NCBI GenBank assembly: GCA_027618565.1
Contig: JAQCEQ010000016.1
Coordinates: 1-57,367, forward strand
Source: Planctomycetota bacterium
GTDB lineage: Bacteria; Planctomycetota; Phycisphaerae; Phycisphaerales; SM1A02
DNA length: 57,367 nucleotides
Reading direction: 5' to 3'
Shown here: positions 8,389 to 16,804 of the stretch, one piece after another
How positions within the stretch are numbered: position 1 is the stretch's first letter
Layout: every line of letters starts with the position of its first letter
Translations under genes and position numbers: made by a program
Notes under the pieces: model-generated
Told to the model about the DNA's origin: nothing
The model's input: only the letters and a program-made list of their open reading frames with translations
Database searches by the model: none

Positions 8389-9923
8389 GCCAGCACGCCT
8401 CCTGTCGCCAGGCGCAGGATCGAGGCACTGTCGATGCTTCCGCCCGCCAGCTCGCCGGCAATCGAACCGTCGTGCATCACAACGACTCGATCCGCCAAGA
8501 CCTCCAGTTCCTCCATCTCGCTCGAGGCGAAGAGCACCACGGCCCCGCCTCCCGCCGCCTCGCGAATGGCCTGGTGGATCTCGTGGCGCGCGGCGATGTC
8601 CACGCCGCGCGTCGGCTCATCCAAGAGCCAGAGTCGCGGCTTCATCGCCAACCACCTGGCAAAGAGCGTTTTCTGCTGGTTGCCGCCGGAGAGGGTCTGG
8701 ACGGCGCGATCTCGCGCGGCACTCGACATCCGAAGTCGCTCCATCGCCATCGTGACCATGCGTTGCTCAGCGGTTCGATCCACAATCCCTGCGCGCGAGC
8801 CACGCGGGAGCCACGCGACCGAGACATTCACCGCGACGGGGTCGCCCAGAAACAGCCCGTCTCGCGCGCGATCCTCGGGGACGATGGCCACACCCGCGTC
8901 GACTCGCGATGACACGGAACCCATGAGCGGCGAACCGTCCAGCATGATCTCGCCAACACAACGGGCCAGCCCGGCGATCGCCTCCAGCAGTTCCGTTCGG
9001 CCAGCACCGACCAGCCCCGCCAAACCAACGATGTCCCCGGGCGCAACGTGCAGGTCAACCGCGGCGCGTCTGCGATGGGTCGATACGACGCGGCGCAGAG
9101 TGAGCCCCCTCGTGGAGTCGCTCGTGACGCTCGGTGCGCTGGCCACTCGCGTCGTCGGCACCGCGAACGACTTCCCCACCATCAACTCCTCGATGCGCCC
9201 ACGCTTGATGTCCGCTCCCGCCAACTCCCCCGCCACGCAACCGTCTCGCAGCACCACGACCCGGTCGGCGACCCGGAGCACCTCGTTCAAGTGGTGCGTC
9301 ACGAACACGATCGCCTGGCCAGCATCGCGGAGCTCCCGCATGATCTGAAGCAGCCGCTCTGTCTCGTGCGCACTCAGGCTGGAGGTCGGCTCGTCCAGAA
9401 TCAGAATCCGGGCCCGAGCGCTGAGCGCCTTGGCGAACTCCACTTGCTGGCGCCTGGCGATGGAGAGGGACCCGCACAGGGTTGTCGGATCCACATCCAG
9501 TCCCACGCGCGCCAGCCATACAGCCGCCTCTCGCCGCATCGCCGCCGTGTCCATCCAGCCAAGTCGATGCGGCTCCCGACCAAGCATGATCGAGCCGGCA
9601 ACATCAAGGTTTTCAGCCAGATTGAGCTCTTGGTGCACCAGCGCGATGCCATGCTCGCGGGCCTCGCGCGTGTTGCGCAGCCGCAGGTCAGTTCCCCGCT
9701 CTGGCCCGTGGCCCGGTCCCTCCCCGTCCACCTCCTGCAAGGTCCCGGAGCTCGGTTCGATCACTCCAGCCAGGATCTTGAGCAGCGTGCTCTTCCCGGC
9801 ACCGTTCTCGCCCACGATTGCTAGCACTTCGCCCGCGCGCACATCCAAGCTGACCGAATCCAGCGCCTGCACCCCGACATAGTCGCGGCTCACATGGCAG
9901 GCTCGCAGCACGGTGCGTGGCAT
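8385..9923 (-). CDS. Sugar ABC transporter ATP-binding protein (RbsA/MglA type)
   Basis: This 512-aa tandem ATPase is typical of ribose/galactose importers. Domain 1 has Walker A GENGAGKST near residues 33-41 and Walker B ILILDEPTSSLS. Domain 2 has a degenerate P-loop GLVGAGRTEL, the VPEDRARDGLF motif characteristic of the family, signature LSGGNQQK and Walker B LWLLDEPTRGVD. Both are in the usual order and at the usual length of about 500 aa. The frame stays open far upstream on this strand, but the ATG at 9923 starts exactly at the family N-terminus. It powers the permease encoded immediately downstream. Its start lies head to head with the nucleosidase gene, leaving almost no room for a conventional promoter. 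Confidence 0.9.
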   Translation of the reverse strand: MPRTVLRACHVSRDYVGVQALDSVSLDVRAGEVLAIVGENGAGKSTLLKILAGVIEPSSGTLQEVDGEGPGHGPERGTDLRLRNTREAREHGIALVHQELNLAENLDVAGSIMLGREPHRLGWMDTAAMRREAAVWLARVGLDVDPTTLCGSLSIARRQQVEFAKALSARARILILDEPTSSLSAHETERLLQIMRELRDAGQAIVFVTHHLNEVLRVADRVVVLRDGCVAGELAGADIKRGRIEELMVGKSFAVPTTRVASAPSVTSDSTRGLTLRRVVSTHRRRAAVDLHVAPGDIVGLAGLVGAGRTELLEAIAGLARCVGEIMLDGSPLMGSVSSRVDAGVAIVPEDRARDGLFLGDPVAVNVSVAWLPRGSRAGIVDRTAEQRMVTMAMERLRMSSAARDRAVQTLSGGNQQKTLFARWLAMKPRLWLLDEPTRGVDIAARHEIHQAIREAAGGGAVVLFASSEMEELEVLADRVVVMHDGSIAGELAGGSIDSASILRLATGGVLA

Positions 9924-9948
9924 CGGATGGAGGCTACTCTTGCCAATC

Positions 9949-10722
9949 GTGGAAGCCCTGACGGACGATGCTGACTTCGCCCTCGCTCCGCTGCCAACTC
10001 GCACGGGGCGGCTGCTCCTCTTCGTCGCCATGCAGGCGGAGGCGGAACCAGTCGCTGCCGCACTCGCTCTCAAGAGTGTCGGCCCCGATGCATCGGGGAT
10101 GAGTGTCTGGGAGGGCAAGCGCGCTGCGACCGTGGTGACTCTGGTGACCGCTGGCCGAGATCCGCTCCTCGGAGTGGACCGCATCGGCCCGGTGAGCGCC
10201 GCATGGACACTGACGACCGCGCTCGTGGCACAACGACCGGACCTGGTCGTCAACATCGGCTCAGCCGGTGGGTTCCAGTCGCGGGGGCTGGCCGTGATGG
10301 ACCTGGTGGTTGGCTCTTGCAGCCAGTTCCACGACGCTCGCGTGGCGCTCCCGGGATTTGATCGCGCGGCACGAGCGCACACTCGCCTCTCGCTTGACGG
10401 CCGCGCCTGCAGCGAACTCGCCTCGGCACTGGGCGCGCGGCATGGCCCGGTGACGACAGGATCCAGCCTGGACGCGACGCCTGCAGAACTGGCGTGGTTC
10501 CAGGCAAGCACAGTCATGGCCAAGGACATGGAACTCGCGGCACTGGCAAGCGTCTGCCGTGCGCACGCAACTCCGCTCGTCGCCCTCAAGGGCATCACCG
10601 ACTTGGTCGATCACTCGGAGCCCACTGCCGAAGCCTTCACCAGGAACCTCGCAGCGACGACGGCACGACTGGCGATCGCGGCGCCAACCATGATCGACTG
10701 GCTCATCGGGGCTGGTCGCTAA
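9949..10722 (+). CDS. MTA/SAH nucleosidase-like phosphorylase-superfamily protein
   Basis: This protein of about 257 aa is of the purine nucleoside phosphorylase/uridine phosphorylase superfamily. LLLFVAMQAEAEPV is the N-terminal strand, NIGSAGGF is the phosphate/ribose loop, KDMELAALASVC carries the ribose-binding Met-Glu, and KGITD supplies the catalytic Asp. The order matches 5'-methylthioadenosine/S-adenosylhomocysteine nucleosidases. The start is uncertain: GTG at 9949 gives a normal N-terminus, while GTG at 9913 would overlap the divergent ATPase gene. The 3' end overlaps the convergent mutarotase gene by 20 bp. Hydrolysis of MTA or SAH is the best guess, but other N-ribosides are possible. 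Confidence 0.75.
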   Translation: MEALTDDADFALAPLPTRTGRLLLFVAMQAEAEPVAAALALKSVGPDASGMSVWEGKRAATVVTLVTAGRDPLLGVDRIGPVSAAWTLTTALVAQRPDLVVNIGSAGGFQSRGLAVMDLVVGSCSQFHDARVALPGFDRAARAHTRLSLDGRACSELASALGARHGPVTTGSSLDATPAELAWFQASTVMAKDMELAALASVCRAHATPLVALKGITDLVDHSEPTAEAFTRNLAATTARLAIAAPTMIDWLIGAGR

Positions 10723-11047
10723 GGGAGAAGACACAACGCATGTGTGACCACCAGTCTCCCGGGGCCGCCGCTGGGGACGCGCGCTGGTACGACTTCATCA
10801 GCCGCTCCCATTCATCGATCCTGGACATGGCAGCGTATCTCGCGAAGTCCCGGTCCGGATCAAACGCATCACTCGCCTGGAACACCATGAAGAGCCGCGC
10901 GCCGCTTCGGTAGATGTGCATCTCAGTGATGCCGATGTCGCGCAGAGCCTTGGCCACCTCCGGCCAGATGCGCTGGTGGTGCTGCTCATACGCCGCGATC
11001 ACCGCGTCGTCATCAATGAGGTCTAAGGCGTACGCAAACTGGGCCAC
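10703..11047 (-). CDS. L-rhamnose/L-fucose mutarotase family protein
   Basis: This 114-aa protein matches the RhaM-type mutarotase family (PF05336). It has the N-terminal YALDL, an EQHHQRIWPEV segment near residues 21-31 with the conserved His, IYRSGARLFMVFQ in the middle and a Trp-rich end. These dimeric enzymes interconvert alpha and beta anomers of 6-deoxy-L-sugars. The start is GTG at 11047. It lies divergently 72 bp from FKP and next to a ribose-type importer, so a role in supplying the beta anomer of fucose to fucokinase is plausible. Confidence 0.85.
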   Translation of the reverse strand: MAQFAYALDLIDDDAVIAAYEQHHQRIWPEVAKALRDIGITEMHIYRSGARLFMVFQASDAFDPDRDFARYAAMSRIDEWERLMKSYQRASPAAAPGDWWSHMRCVFSLSDQPR

Positions 11048-11119
11048 GCGGCGAGCGTACCGAGCGCCACGGCGCGCCTACCGGGCAGGCATCAAGGCCA
11101 ATCGGCATAGACTCGGCGC

Positions 11120-14107
11120 GTGTCGCCGCGACGAACGCAGCATCCGCAGCAGCAGCCGAGTCAGCAGCCAGTCTTCGACCTGCTCATCGTGACGGCAGCG
11201 ACCACCGCACAGGCTCGCGGCTACCGGCAGGAATTAGCGTGGCGCAAGACTCACGGCCTCCTCCCCGGCATTGGCGCAACGATGGTGTTGGCGGACCCTC
11301 GCGGCAAGCGCGTCGGCAGCGGCGGGAGCACCATTCTTGCGTTGGATGCGGCAGCGCGCCGACTGGGAACGCGCCGGGGGAGACACGGGCCCGGGACACG
11401 CCGCGTGGCCATCATCCACTGCGGTGGCGACAGCCGTCGACTCCCGGCGTTCAGCGCGCACGGCAAGGTTTTCGCGCCAGTCTCGTGCCCGCTCGGGGAC
11501 GACGAGTGCGTCCTCACCAAGACCATCGCCGATCTCTGCTCGATCGTCCCTCGGCCCGGCCAAACCATCATCGCGTCGGGCGACATGATGTTGGGGCTGG
11601 CGGGGCACGCGATCGACCTCACCGGCGGCGATGTCACGGTCCTGACCACGCCACTCCCCTTTGAACGCGCCAGCCGGCATGGTGTGTTCGCCGTCACGGG
11701 CAGTCGCATCACTTCGGCGCTGCAAAAGCCGACTCGGGCGGAGGCGCGTGCCGCGGGCGCACTGCTGGCGGGGAATCGTGCGCTTACCGACACGGGTGTC
11801 ATTGCGCTGACGGCGAGCGCGGCACAGCGCCTGTGCCAGACCACCCGCCCGCTGCTCCCCGCGCTCAAGCGCGCCGCGCTGCCGCACATCGACCTCTACG
11901 ACCACATCACGCGCGCGATGGTGCCGGGCATTGGTGCGCTCGCCTACCGCACGCCCTACGAGCAGCGTGGGGTCTGGCACGACGCGTTTGGCCAACTGCG
12001 GCAGGCGCTTCGTGGGCTCGGCCGCCGCACCCGCGCGCGGGCTTCGCTCCAACTCCATGCGCAGGTCCTCCCACACTCGCCCTTTGATCACGCGGGCACG
12101 ACGAGACAGTACCTGGAGCTGCTCACGCGAGGGAGCTCTTCCGCTCGCACGGTGCAGGCCACGCTGCATTCGCGCGCTGGGACGATTCGATCACGCGGTG
12201 CCTACGCAATAGTTGATTGCGACCTCGACACTGCGCGGCTCGGCGGCGACAACCTCTGCGTCGGCCTTGGAATGCTCGGGCGGTCGATCGCGCTCCCACG
12301 CGGCTGCTGCTGCTTCGAAGTCCCGCTGCGGGATGGCCAGGCCGTTCGGGTCCTCCACGGCATCGACGATGACTTCAAGACTCCCTTCGGCAGCGGCGGG
12401 ACCATAGGCGGCGCATCGTTCGATCGATTCACTCGCCAGCACAGCCTTGACCCGCAGATGCTCCTGGACCCCACCGAGCGGGAGTACTCCCTGTGGACTG
12501 CACGATTATGGCCAGTGCTGCGCCGTGGCGTCGATGCGTCGCGCTTCCTTCAATGGATGCTGACGCCACGAGCGCGTCCGCCCCGCGCGTGGTTGGCTGC
12601 GCCTCGGGTCAGCGTCTCGCAACTCGCGACGTTGTGCGATGGACACGCCATGCTGGCGCACCACCTTGCATGCGTTGAGTACGGTCTGGCTGCTGCGCTC
12701 CCCAGCGACATCGCCACCAATCCACACGGCTCACCGCTCGCCGCGCACGCCAGGCTCACGCGCGACGACGCGCTCGCGCAGCTGTCCGGCGGCTACTCCC
12801 AACAGTTCGCCCGCGCAACGCTCCCACTTACCAAGGCACGCTTGGTGATGGCGGGTTCGGACCTCTCACGGCGCCATGGATCGACGAAGACTGCCGATGG
12901 ATTGCAGGCCGCCGCGATGGCGCTGGTTGGGCGAGCGGTGTCGGTGAGTGAACCTGCGCGCGGGCGCACGCGCGGGCGCGGGCGTCGCCTTCGCGCGGCC
13001 ATTCCCGCCGGTACCACCGTGGAAGCTGCGTCGCCCGTCCGCATCGATTTCGCTGGCGGCTGGAGCGACACGCCTCCGATCTGCATCGAGCACGGCGGCA
13101 CGGTCCTCAACGCCGCGGTCCTCCTCAATGGCGAATGCCCGATTCGCGCCACCGCCACGCTCACCACGGAGCCGGTCATCCGCATCCGCAGCGTCGACCA
13201 AGGGTGCCGCTGCGCGATCCGCGACACCGCAACGGCGCTTCGCTTTGACGATCCCAACCGCTGGGACGCGCTCCCGAAGGCCGCCATCGCACTCACGGGA
13301 ATCGTGCCGATTGGTACGCCGTCCACACAGTCGCTCGCAGCACTCCTGCGTGCGTTCGGCGGTGGCATCGACCTCACGATCAACAGCACGGTGCCCAAAG
13401 GCAGCGGATTGGGCACCAGCAGCATCCTTGGTGCCACGATCCTCGCGGCGATTCACACGCTCTGTCACGGCGACACGCCGCCGCTCCCTGCACTCATCCA
13501 GCAGACCAGCCAGTTGGAACAACTGATCTCCACGCGCGGGGGATGGCAGGACCAAGTCGGCGGGCTCTACGGCGGCGTCAAGATTTCGCGGACCACGCCA
13601 GGGGCTGAGCAGTCACCAGCCGTCATGCCCATCACCCTGACCGCGCGCACGGAGCGCGCACTGGCCGATCGCGGCGTGCTCTTCTACACGGGCATCCAGC
13701 GCATGGCTCGCGGGCTCCTGGAGACCGTCGTGGGCAACTACTTGCTTGGAGAGCCTGGCCGACTGCGCGCGATCCCGGAACTGAAGGCCTGCGCCGAGCG
13801 CGCGGCCGTGGCACTTGGCAAGGGCGACTTCGACGCGTTCGCCGAGTGCATCAACGAGAATCGACGACTGAAACTCATCATGGATCCCGCGAGCGTCACG
13901 CCGCAGGTGCAGCGGCTCATCGATCCGCTCCTCCCTCACCTCGCCGCGTGGTGCCCCTGCGGCGCCGGCGGCGGCGGGTTTGTGTTCCTGCTGGCGAAGA
14001 GCGCGCCGGCGGCTAAGAGGGTCAGGTCCATCGCAGTGTCCGCGGCCACCTCCGTGGGCCCTCTCACTCTGACCTCCACGGGCCTGCGGATCCACCGCTC
14101 GACCTAG
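11120..14107 (+). CDS. fkp: Bifunctional L-fucokinase / L-fucose-1-phosphate guanylyltransferase
   Basis: This protein of about 995 aa has the two-domain FKP architecture. The N-terminal half is a nucleotidyltransferase-like fold: DLLIVTAATTAQARGYRQEL near residue 20, GSGGSTILAL near 72 and HCGGDSRRLPAFSAHGK near 100. The C-terminal third is a GHMP kinase with APVRIDFAGGWSDTPP-like motif 1 near residue 640 and the phosphate loop PKGSGLGTSSILG. It converts L-fucose to fucose-1-phosphate and then GDP-L-fucose in the cytoplasm. The length agrees with the Bacteroides enzyme (about 950 aa). The GTG at 11120 precedes a low-complexity Gln-rich leader; the exact start is uncertain. It would feed fucosylated cell-surface glycans from scavenged fucose. 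Confidence 0.88.
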   Translation: MSPRRTQHPQQQPSQQPVFDLLIVTAATTAQARGYRQELAWRKTHGLLPGIGATMVLADPRGKRVGSGGSTILALDAAARRLGTRRGRHGPGTRRVAIIHCGGDSRRLPAFSAHGKVFAPVSCPLGDDECVLTKTIADLCSIVPRPGQTIIASGDMMLGLAGHAIDLTGGDVTVLTTPLPFERASRHGVFAVTGSRITSALQKPTRAEARAAGALLAGNRALTDTGVIALTASAAQRLCQTTRPLLPALKRAALPHIDLYDHITRAMVPGIGALAYRTPYEQRGVWHDAFGQLRQALRGLGRRTRARASLQLHAQVLPHSPFDHAGTTRQYLELLTRGSSSARTVQATLHSRAGTIRSRGAYAIVDCDLDTARLGGDNLCVGLGMLGRSIALPRGCCCFEVPLRDGQAVRVLHGIDDDFKTPFGSGGTIGGASFDRFTRQHSLDPQMLLDPTEREYSLWTARLWPVLRRGVDASRFLQWMLTPRARPPRAWLAAPRVSVSQLATLCDGHAMLAHHLACVEYGLAAALPSDIATNPHGSPLAAHARLTRDDALAQLSGGYSQQFARATLPLTKARLVMAGSDLSRRHGSTKTADGLQAAAMALVGRAVSVSEPARGRTRGRGRRLRAAIPAGTTVEAASPVRIDFAGGWSDTPPICIEHGGTVLNAAVLLNGECPIRATATLTTEPVIRIRSVDQGCRCAIRDTATALRFDDPNRWDALPKAAIALTGIVPIGTPSTQSLAALLRAFGGGIDLTINSTVPKGSGLGTSSILGATILAAIHTLCHGDTPPLPALIQQTSQLEQLISTRGGWQDQVGGLYGGVKISRTTPGAEQSPAVMPITLTARTERALADRGVLFYTGIQRMARGLLETVVGNYLLGEPGRLRAIPELKACAERAAVALGKGDFDAFAECINENRRLKLIMDPASVTPQVQRLIDPLLPHLAAWCPCGAGGGGFVFLLAKSAPAAKRVRSIAVSAATSVGPLTLTSTGLRIHRST

Positions 14108-14128
14108 TCCCCGAGCATTCATCACAAC

Positions 14129-14145
14129 GAGCATTCCGAATGCTC
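14129..14145. terminator. Short perfect hairpin after FKP
   Basis: GAGCATT and AATGCTC flank a CCG loop 22 bp after the FKP stop, followed by ATTTC. It lies between convergent genes and could end both transcripts. The U-tract is weak, so the call is tentative. An extra GAGCATTC half-copy lies just upstream at 14113-14120. Confidence 0.4.
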
Positions 14146-14210
14146 ATTTCGCGGCCATGCTCGGCCTTTCCGGCGCCGCCTACCGCCAGCTCTTCCACTC
14201 GACCGACCCG

Positions 14211-15893
14211 TCAACAACTCTCGCGGAACAGCTCTAGCAACTCCGCCCGCACGATCGGCTTGATGCGGTAATCGTCGCAGCCGGCGGCGAGCGCCCTGTC
14301 CTGCACGAACTTCTGCCCGGTCGCGGAGATGCCGATGATCGTGCTCTTGAAGCCGAGTGCGCGGATGCGGATGGTGGCCTCGATCCCGTCGATCCCCGGC
14401 AATTGCATGTCCATGAGGATGACATGCGGCGGCGGTTCCTGGCCGGCGGCTGACGCGGCGATGAAGTCCACAGCGGCAATGCCATCGCCAACTGACTTGA
14501 CACTGCCTCCAGCCACCCCAATCCAATGCGCGTACAGCCGCTGCGTATCGGGGCTGTCCTCAACCAAGAGCACACGCCGACCACCGAGTCGAATTGCCTC
14601 GTGGCGGGAGGGCCCGCCGGTTGAAGTCGTTCTTGCTTTGGTTCGCGCCACGACGTCAGGCAAGCCTGCGGCCGCCTCTGGCGCGACTGTCCGTGCGAGC
14701 GGCGCGCGGAAGAAGAGCGTGAATCGACTCCCCCTGCCGACCTCGCTGCTCACTTCGATTCGCCCGTCGAGTGCGTGGGCGATCCGGCTGCAAATCGCCA
14801 ACCCAAGACCGGCGCCGCCGGACTCGCGGAAGAAGCGGCTCTCCATCTGCCGGAAGGGCTCGAAGAGGGACGGGATGAGCGACTCGGGAATGCCACACCC
14901 GGTGTCGCGCACCTCGATGCGGAACTCCTGCGCGCCGTCCCACGGCTGTGCGGCGACATGGACATGCACGGTGCCGCGGGGAGTGAACTTGATCGCGTTG
15001 GAGATCAGGTTCAGAGTGACCTGCCGCACTCGAATGGAATCGCACAGGACAAGTGACCTGGTCTCCTCGCACGCGCCTGACCAACTGAGTTCCACGCCCG
15101 CCGTTCGCGCCCTGACTTGCAGGGAATTCGCGGCGTCTTCGACGGCATCGACGACACTCATCTCGTCGCGAGCGACCCTGAACTGGCCCGACTCCAACCG
15201 CGAGAAGTCCAGGATGTCCGAGAGGAGCGCCAGGAGGTGGTCTCCGCTTCGCCGCAGCGTCTCCAAATACTCGCGCCGCTCGGGCTCCGGCAGGGAGGGG
15301 TCCCTCAGGAGGTCCGAGTACCCCATGATGACCGTCATCGGCGTGCGAATCTCGTGGGAGACATTCGCGAGGAAGTGGCTCTTGCTCCGGCTGGCCTCCT
15401 CGGCCTTCTCTCGAAATTCGCGCTGCACCCGCACCGCCTCGTTGAGCTGCGTCGCCAATCGCTCCAGCTCTGCCAGCTGCAGCTGCACCGCTTCCAGCAC
15501 CATGGCGTAGTCGGCGGTTCCGTCATGCGGCGCAAAATCGGAGATGCCAATGGGCCACGCCGTGCGAGACTCGGCATCCACGATCCGTGGCGAGCCCACG
15601 AACGCGTGCGCACCCCCGCCCACTTCGACATATTGCCCCCGCAATTGCGCCGCCGACCCGCGGATTCCCAGGAGGGCCACTTGCCCCACCGCGGCGGGCA
15701 CATCGCCGTGAGCGGCGAACGCCGGCCGCACCGGCTCAAAGACTTCCAGAAACAGTTTCCCACGCGCGTGACGCGCGACACCGCCAAGACTGGGACCGAC
15801 GTCGATCACCACGCCGTGCTGATCGATGACCACATGGAACGGGAACAGCGTCTGCAGAAACTGGCGGGTCGCCACGTCCAGCGTGTGGTTCAC
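14211..15893 (-). CDS. H-NOX-associated hybrid sensor histidine kinase
   Basis: This cytoplasmic hybrid kinase of about 560 aa has no membrane segment. Residues about 10-140 resemble the heme-NO-binding-associated (HNOBA) domain, including an FPFHVVIDQHGVVIDVG opening. A coiled coil follows, then HisKA with the phosphoacceptor His in NVSHEIRTP near residue 185. The HATPase domain has NLISNAIKFTPRG, DTGCGI and GAGLGLAI. A C-terminal receiver has ED near its start and the phosphorylatable Asp in ILMDMQLPGIDG. The start is GTG at 15893, whose GTGA overlaps the H-NOX stop. It is therefore the coupled output kinase of the NO sensor. No separate response regulator or output domain is adjacent. Confidence 0.88.
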   Translation of the reverse strand: MNHTLDVATRQFLQTLFPFHVVIDQHGVVIDVGPSLGGVARHARGKLFLEVFEPVRPAFAAHGDVPAAVGQVALLGIRGSAAQLRGQYVEVGGGAHAFVGSPRIVDAESRTAWPIGISDFAPHDGTADYAMVLEAVQLQLAELERLATQLNEAVRVQREFREKAEEASRSKSHFLANVSHEIRTPMTVIMGYSDLLRDPSLPEPERREYLETLRRSGDHLLALLSDILDFSRLESGQFRVARDEMSVVDAVEDAANSLQVRARTAGVELSWSGACEETRSLVLCDSIRVRQVTLNLISNAIKFTPRGTVHVHVAAQPWDGAQEFRIEVRDTGCGIPESLIPSLFEPFRQMESRFFRESGGAGLGLAICSRIAHALDGRIEVSSEVGRGSRFTLFFRAPLARTVAPEAAAGLPDVVARTKARTTSTGGPSRHEAIRLGGRRVLLVEDSPDTQRLYAHWIGVAGGSVKSVGDGIAAVDFIAASAAGQEPPPHVILMDMQLPGIDGIEATIRIRALGFKSTIIGISATGQKFVQDRALAAGCDDYRIKPIVRAELLELFRESC

Positions 15894-16480
15894 GCGCCAG
15901 CCCCGCTTCCATTCGCGGTGGTGCGGACCAGGAACACGTCGCACTCGGCACCGGCTTCGCCCTTCGCCGCAACCTGCTTGACCTCGACTCGCTCCTGATA
16001 GAGCTGCCCCATCCCCTCCAGGAGCCCGACGACGAACGGCGCCAGCCCCGGTCGGTGGGATCGATACTCCAACAACATGGCGCCCGACGGCTCGCCCGTA
16101 CCCGCCGTCGCCGGCCGGACACGGAACGACGGCGGCTTGAGCGCCGGGAAGCTCATCGCGATGCGTGCATGCATGGCATCCAGCGCCGCCATCAACTCGT
16201 AGGTGGATTGACCCGACTCGCGCATGAGCTTCCCCCAGGGTCCGCGGTCGGCGAAGGACACCCAGTAGATCCCGAACGCATGGAGCAACTCCGGCACGGG
16301 AACTCCGGTCTCATCCGAGAGCGCCCCCGCCAGCTTGTAGGTCACCTCGTCCGAATACTCGTGCATCGTCACGAAGGCGACTTCATGCACCCCCGCCTTC
16401 AACTTGACCGACTCCCATACCCCGTCGCCAAACTTATCGCGGACGAGTGCTTCCAGCGCTTGGTTGACCATTCCGTACAT
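15890..16480 (-). CDS. H-NOX heme nitric oxide sensor protein
   Basis: This 196-aa protein shows the H-NOX fold markers. The N-terminus is MYGMVNQALEALV, the proximal heme His is His104 (LDAMHARI), FPALKPPSF carries the conserved Pro, and the propionate-binding YxSxR motif is Tyr139-Ser141-Arg143. The position that holds a distal Tyr in oxygen-binding H-NOX proteins (Tyr140 of Thermoanaerobacter, as recalled) appears to be Pro148 here. An NO-selective, sGC-like sensor is therefore more likely than an oxygen sensor. It is co-translated with the hybrid kinase immediately downstream, which it should inhibit or activate on NO binding. Confidence 0.9.
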   Translation of the reverse strand: MYGMVNQALEALVRDKFGDGVWESVKLKAGVHEVAFVTMHEYSDEVTYKLAGALSDETGVPVPELLHAFGIYWVSFADRGPWGKLMRESGQSTYELMAALDAMHARIAMSFPALKPPSFRVRPATAGTGEPSGAMLLEYRSHRPGLAPFVVGLLEGMGQLYQERVEVKQVAAKGEAGAECDVFLVRTTANGSGAGA

Positions 16481-16618
16481 AGTGGGAGGCTACGGTTCCC
16501 GGCGGCCTCCCCCTGCATTGCAGGGCCCGAGGCTGCTCGGTAGCATTCGCCGCCTTGCCCACCGAAGGGTTCGGATCGACTGGTCCAAGCCTCTAGAACA
16601 CGGCAAGAAGTCAGTCGG

Positions 16619-16692
16619 CGGGGTGTAGCTCAGCTTGGTAGAGCGCTTCGTTCGGGACGAAGAGGCCGCAGGTTCAAATCCTGTCACCCCGA
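16619..16692 (+). tRNA. tRNA-Pro (anticodon CGG)
   Basis: A 74-nt cloverleaf. The acceptor stem CGGGGTG pairs with CACCCCG, the anticodon stem CTTCG pairs with CGAAG around loop TTCGGGA (anticodon CGG, reading CCG), and the T loop is TTCAAAT. The discriminator is A and no CCA is encoded. It is flanked by the divergent H-NOX gene start and the end of the propeller lipoprotein gene. Confidence 0.95.
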
Positions 16693-16804
16693 CTCACCTT
16701 CTTTCTCACCTTACTTTGGGCGATTCCGGGCGCGAACTTGCGCGAAGTCGGGCATCGCTCGGCCGCTCGAGCGCGCGGATTCGATCCCGATGAAGGCCGG
16801 GGCT

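Noticed and set aside
7207-9348. 713-codon open frame on the plus strand
   Set aside because: It is antisense to the ABC permease and ATPase, is Arg/His/Pro-rich low-complexity sequence, and has no family motifs. It is a GC-rich shadow frame.
9924-10598. N-terminal extension of the ABC ATPase
   Set aside because: The extension is antisense to the nucleosidase gene and is Arg/Ser-rich. The ATG at 9923 starts at the family N-terminus.
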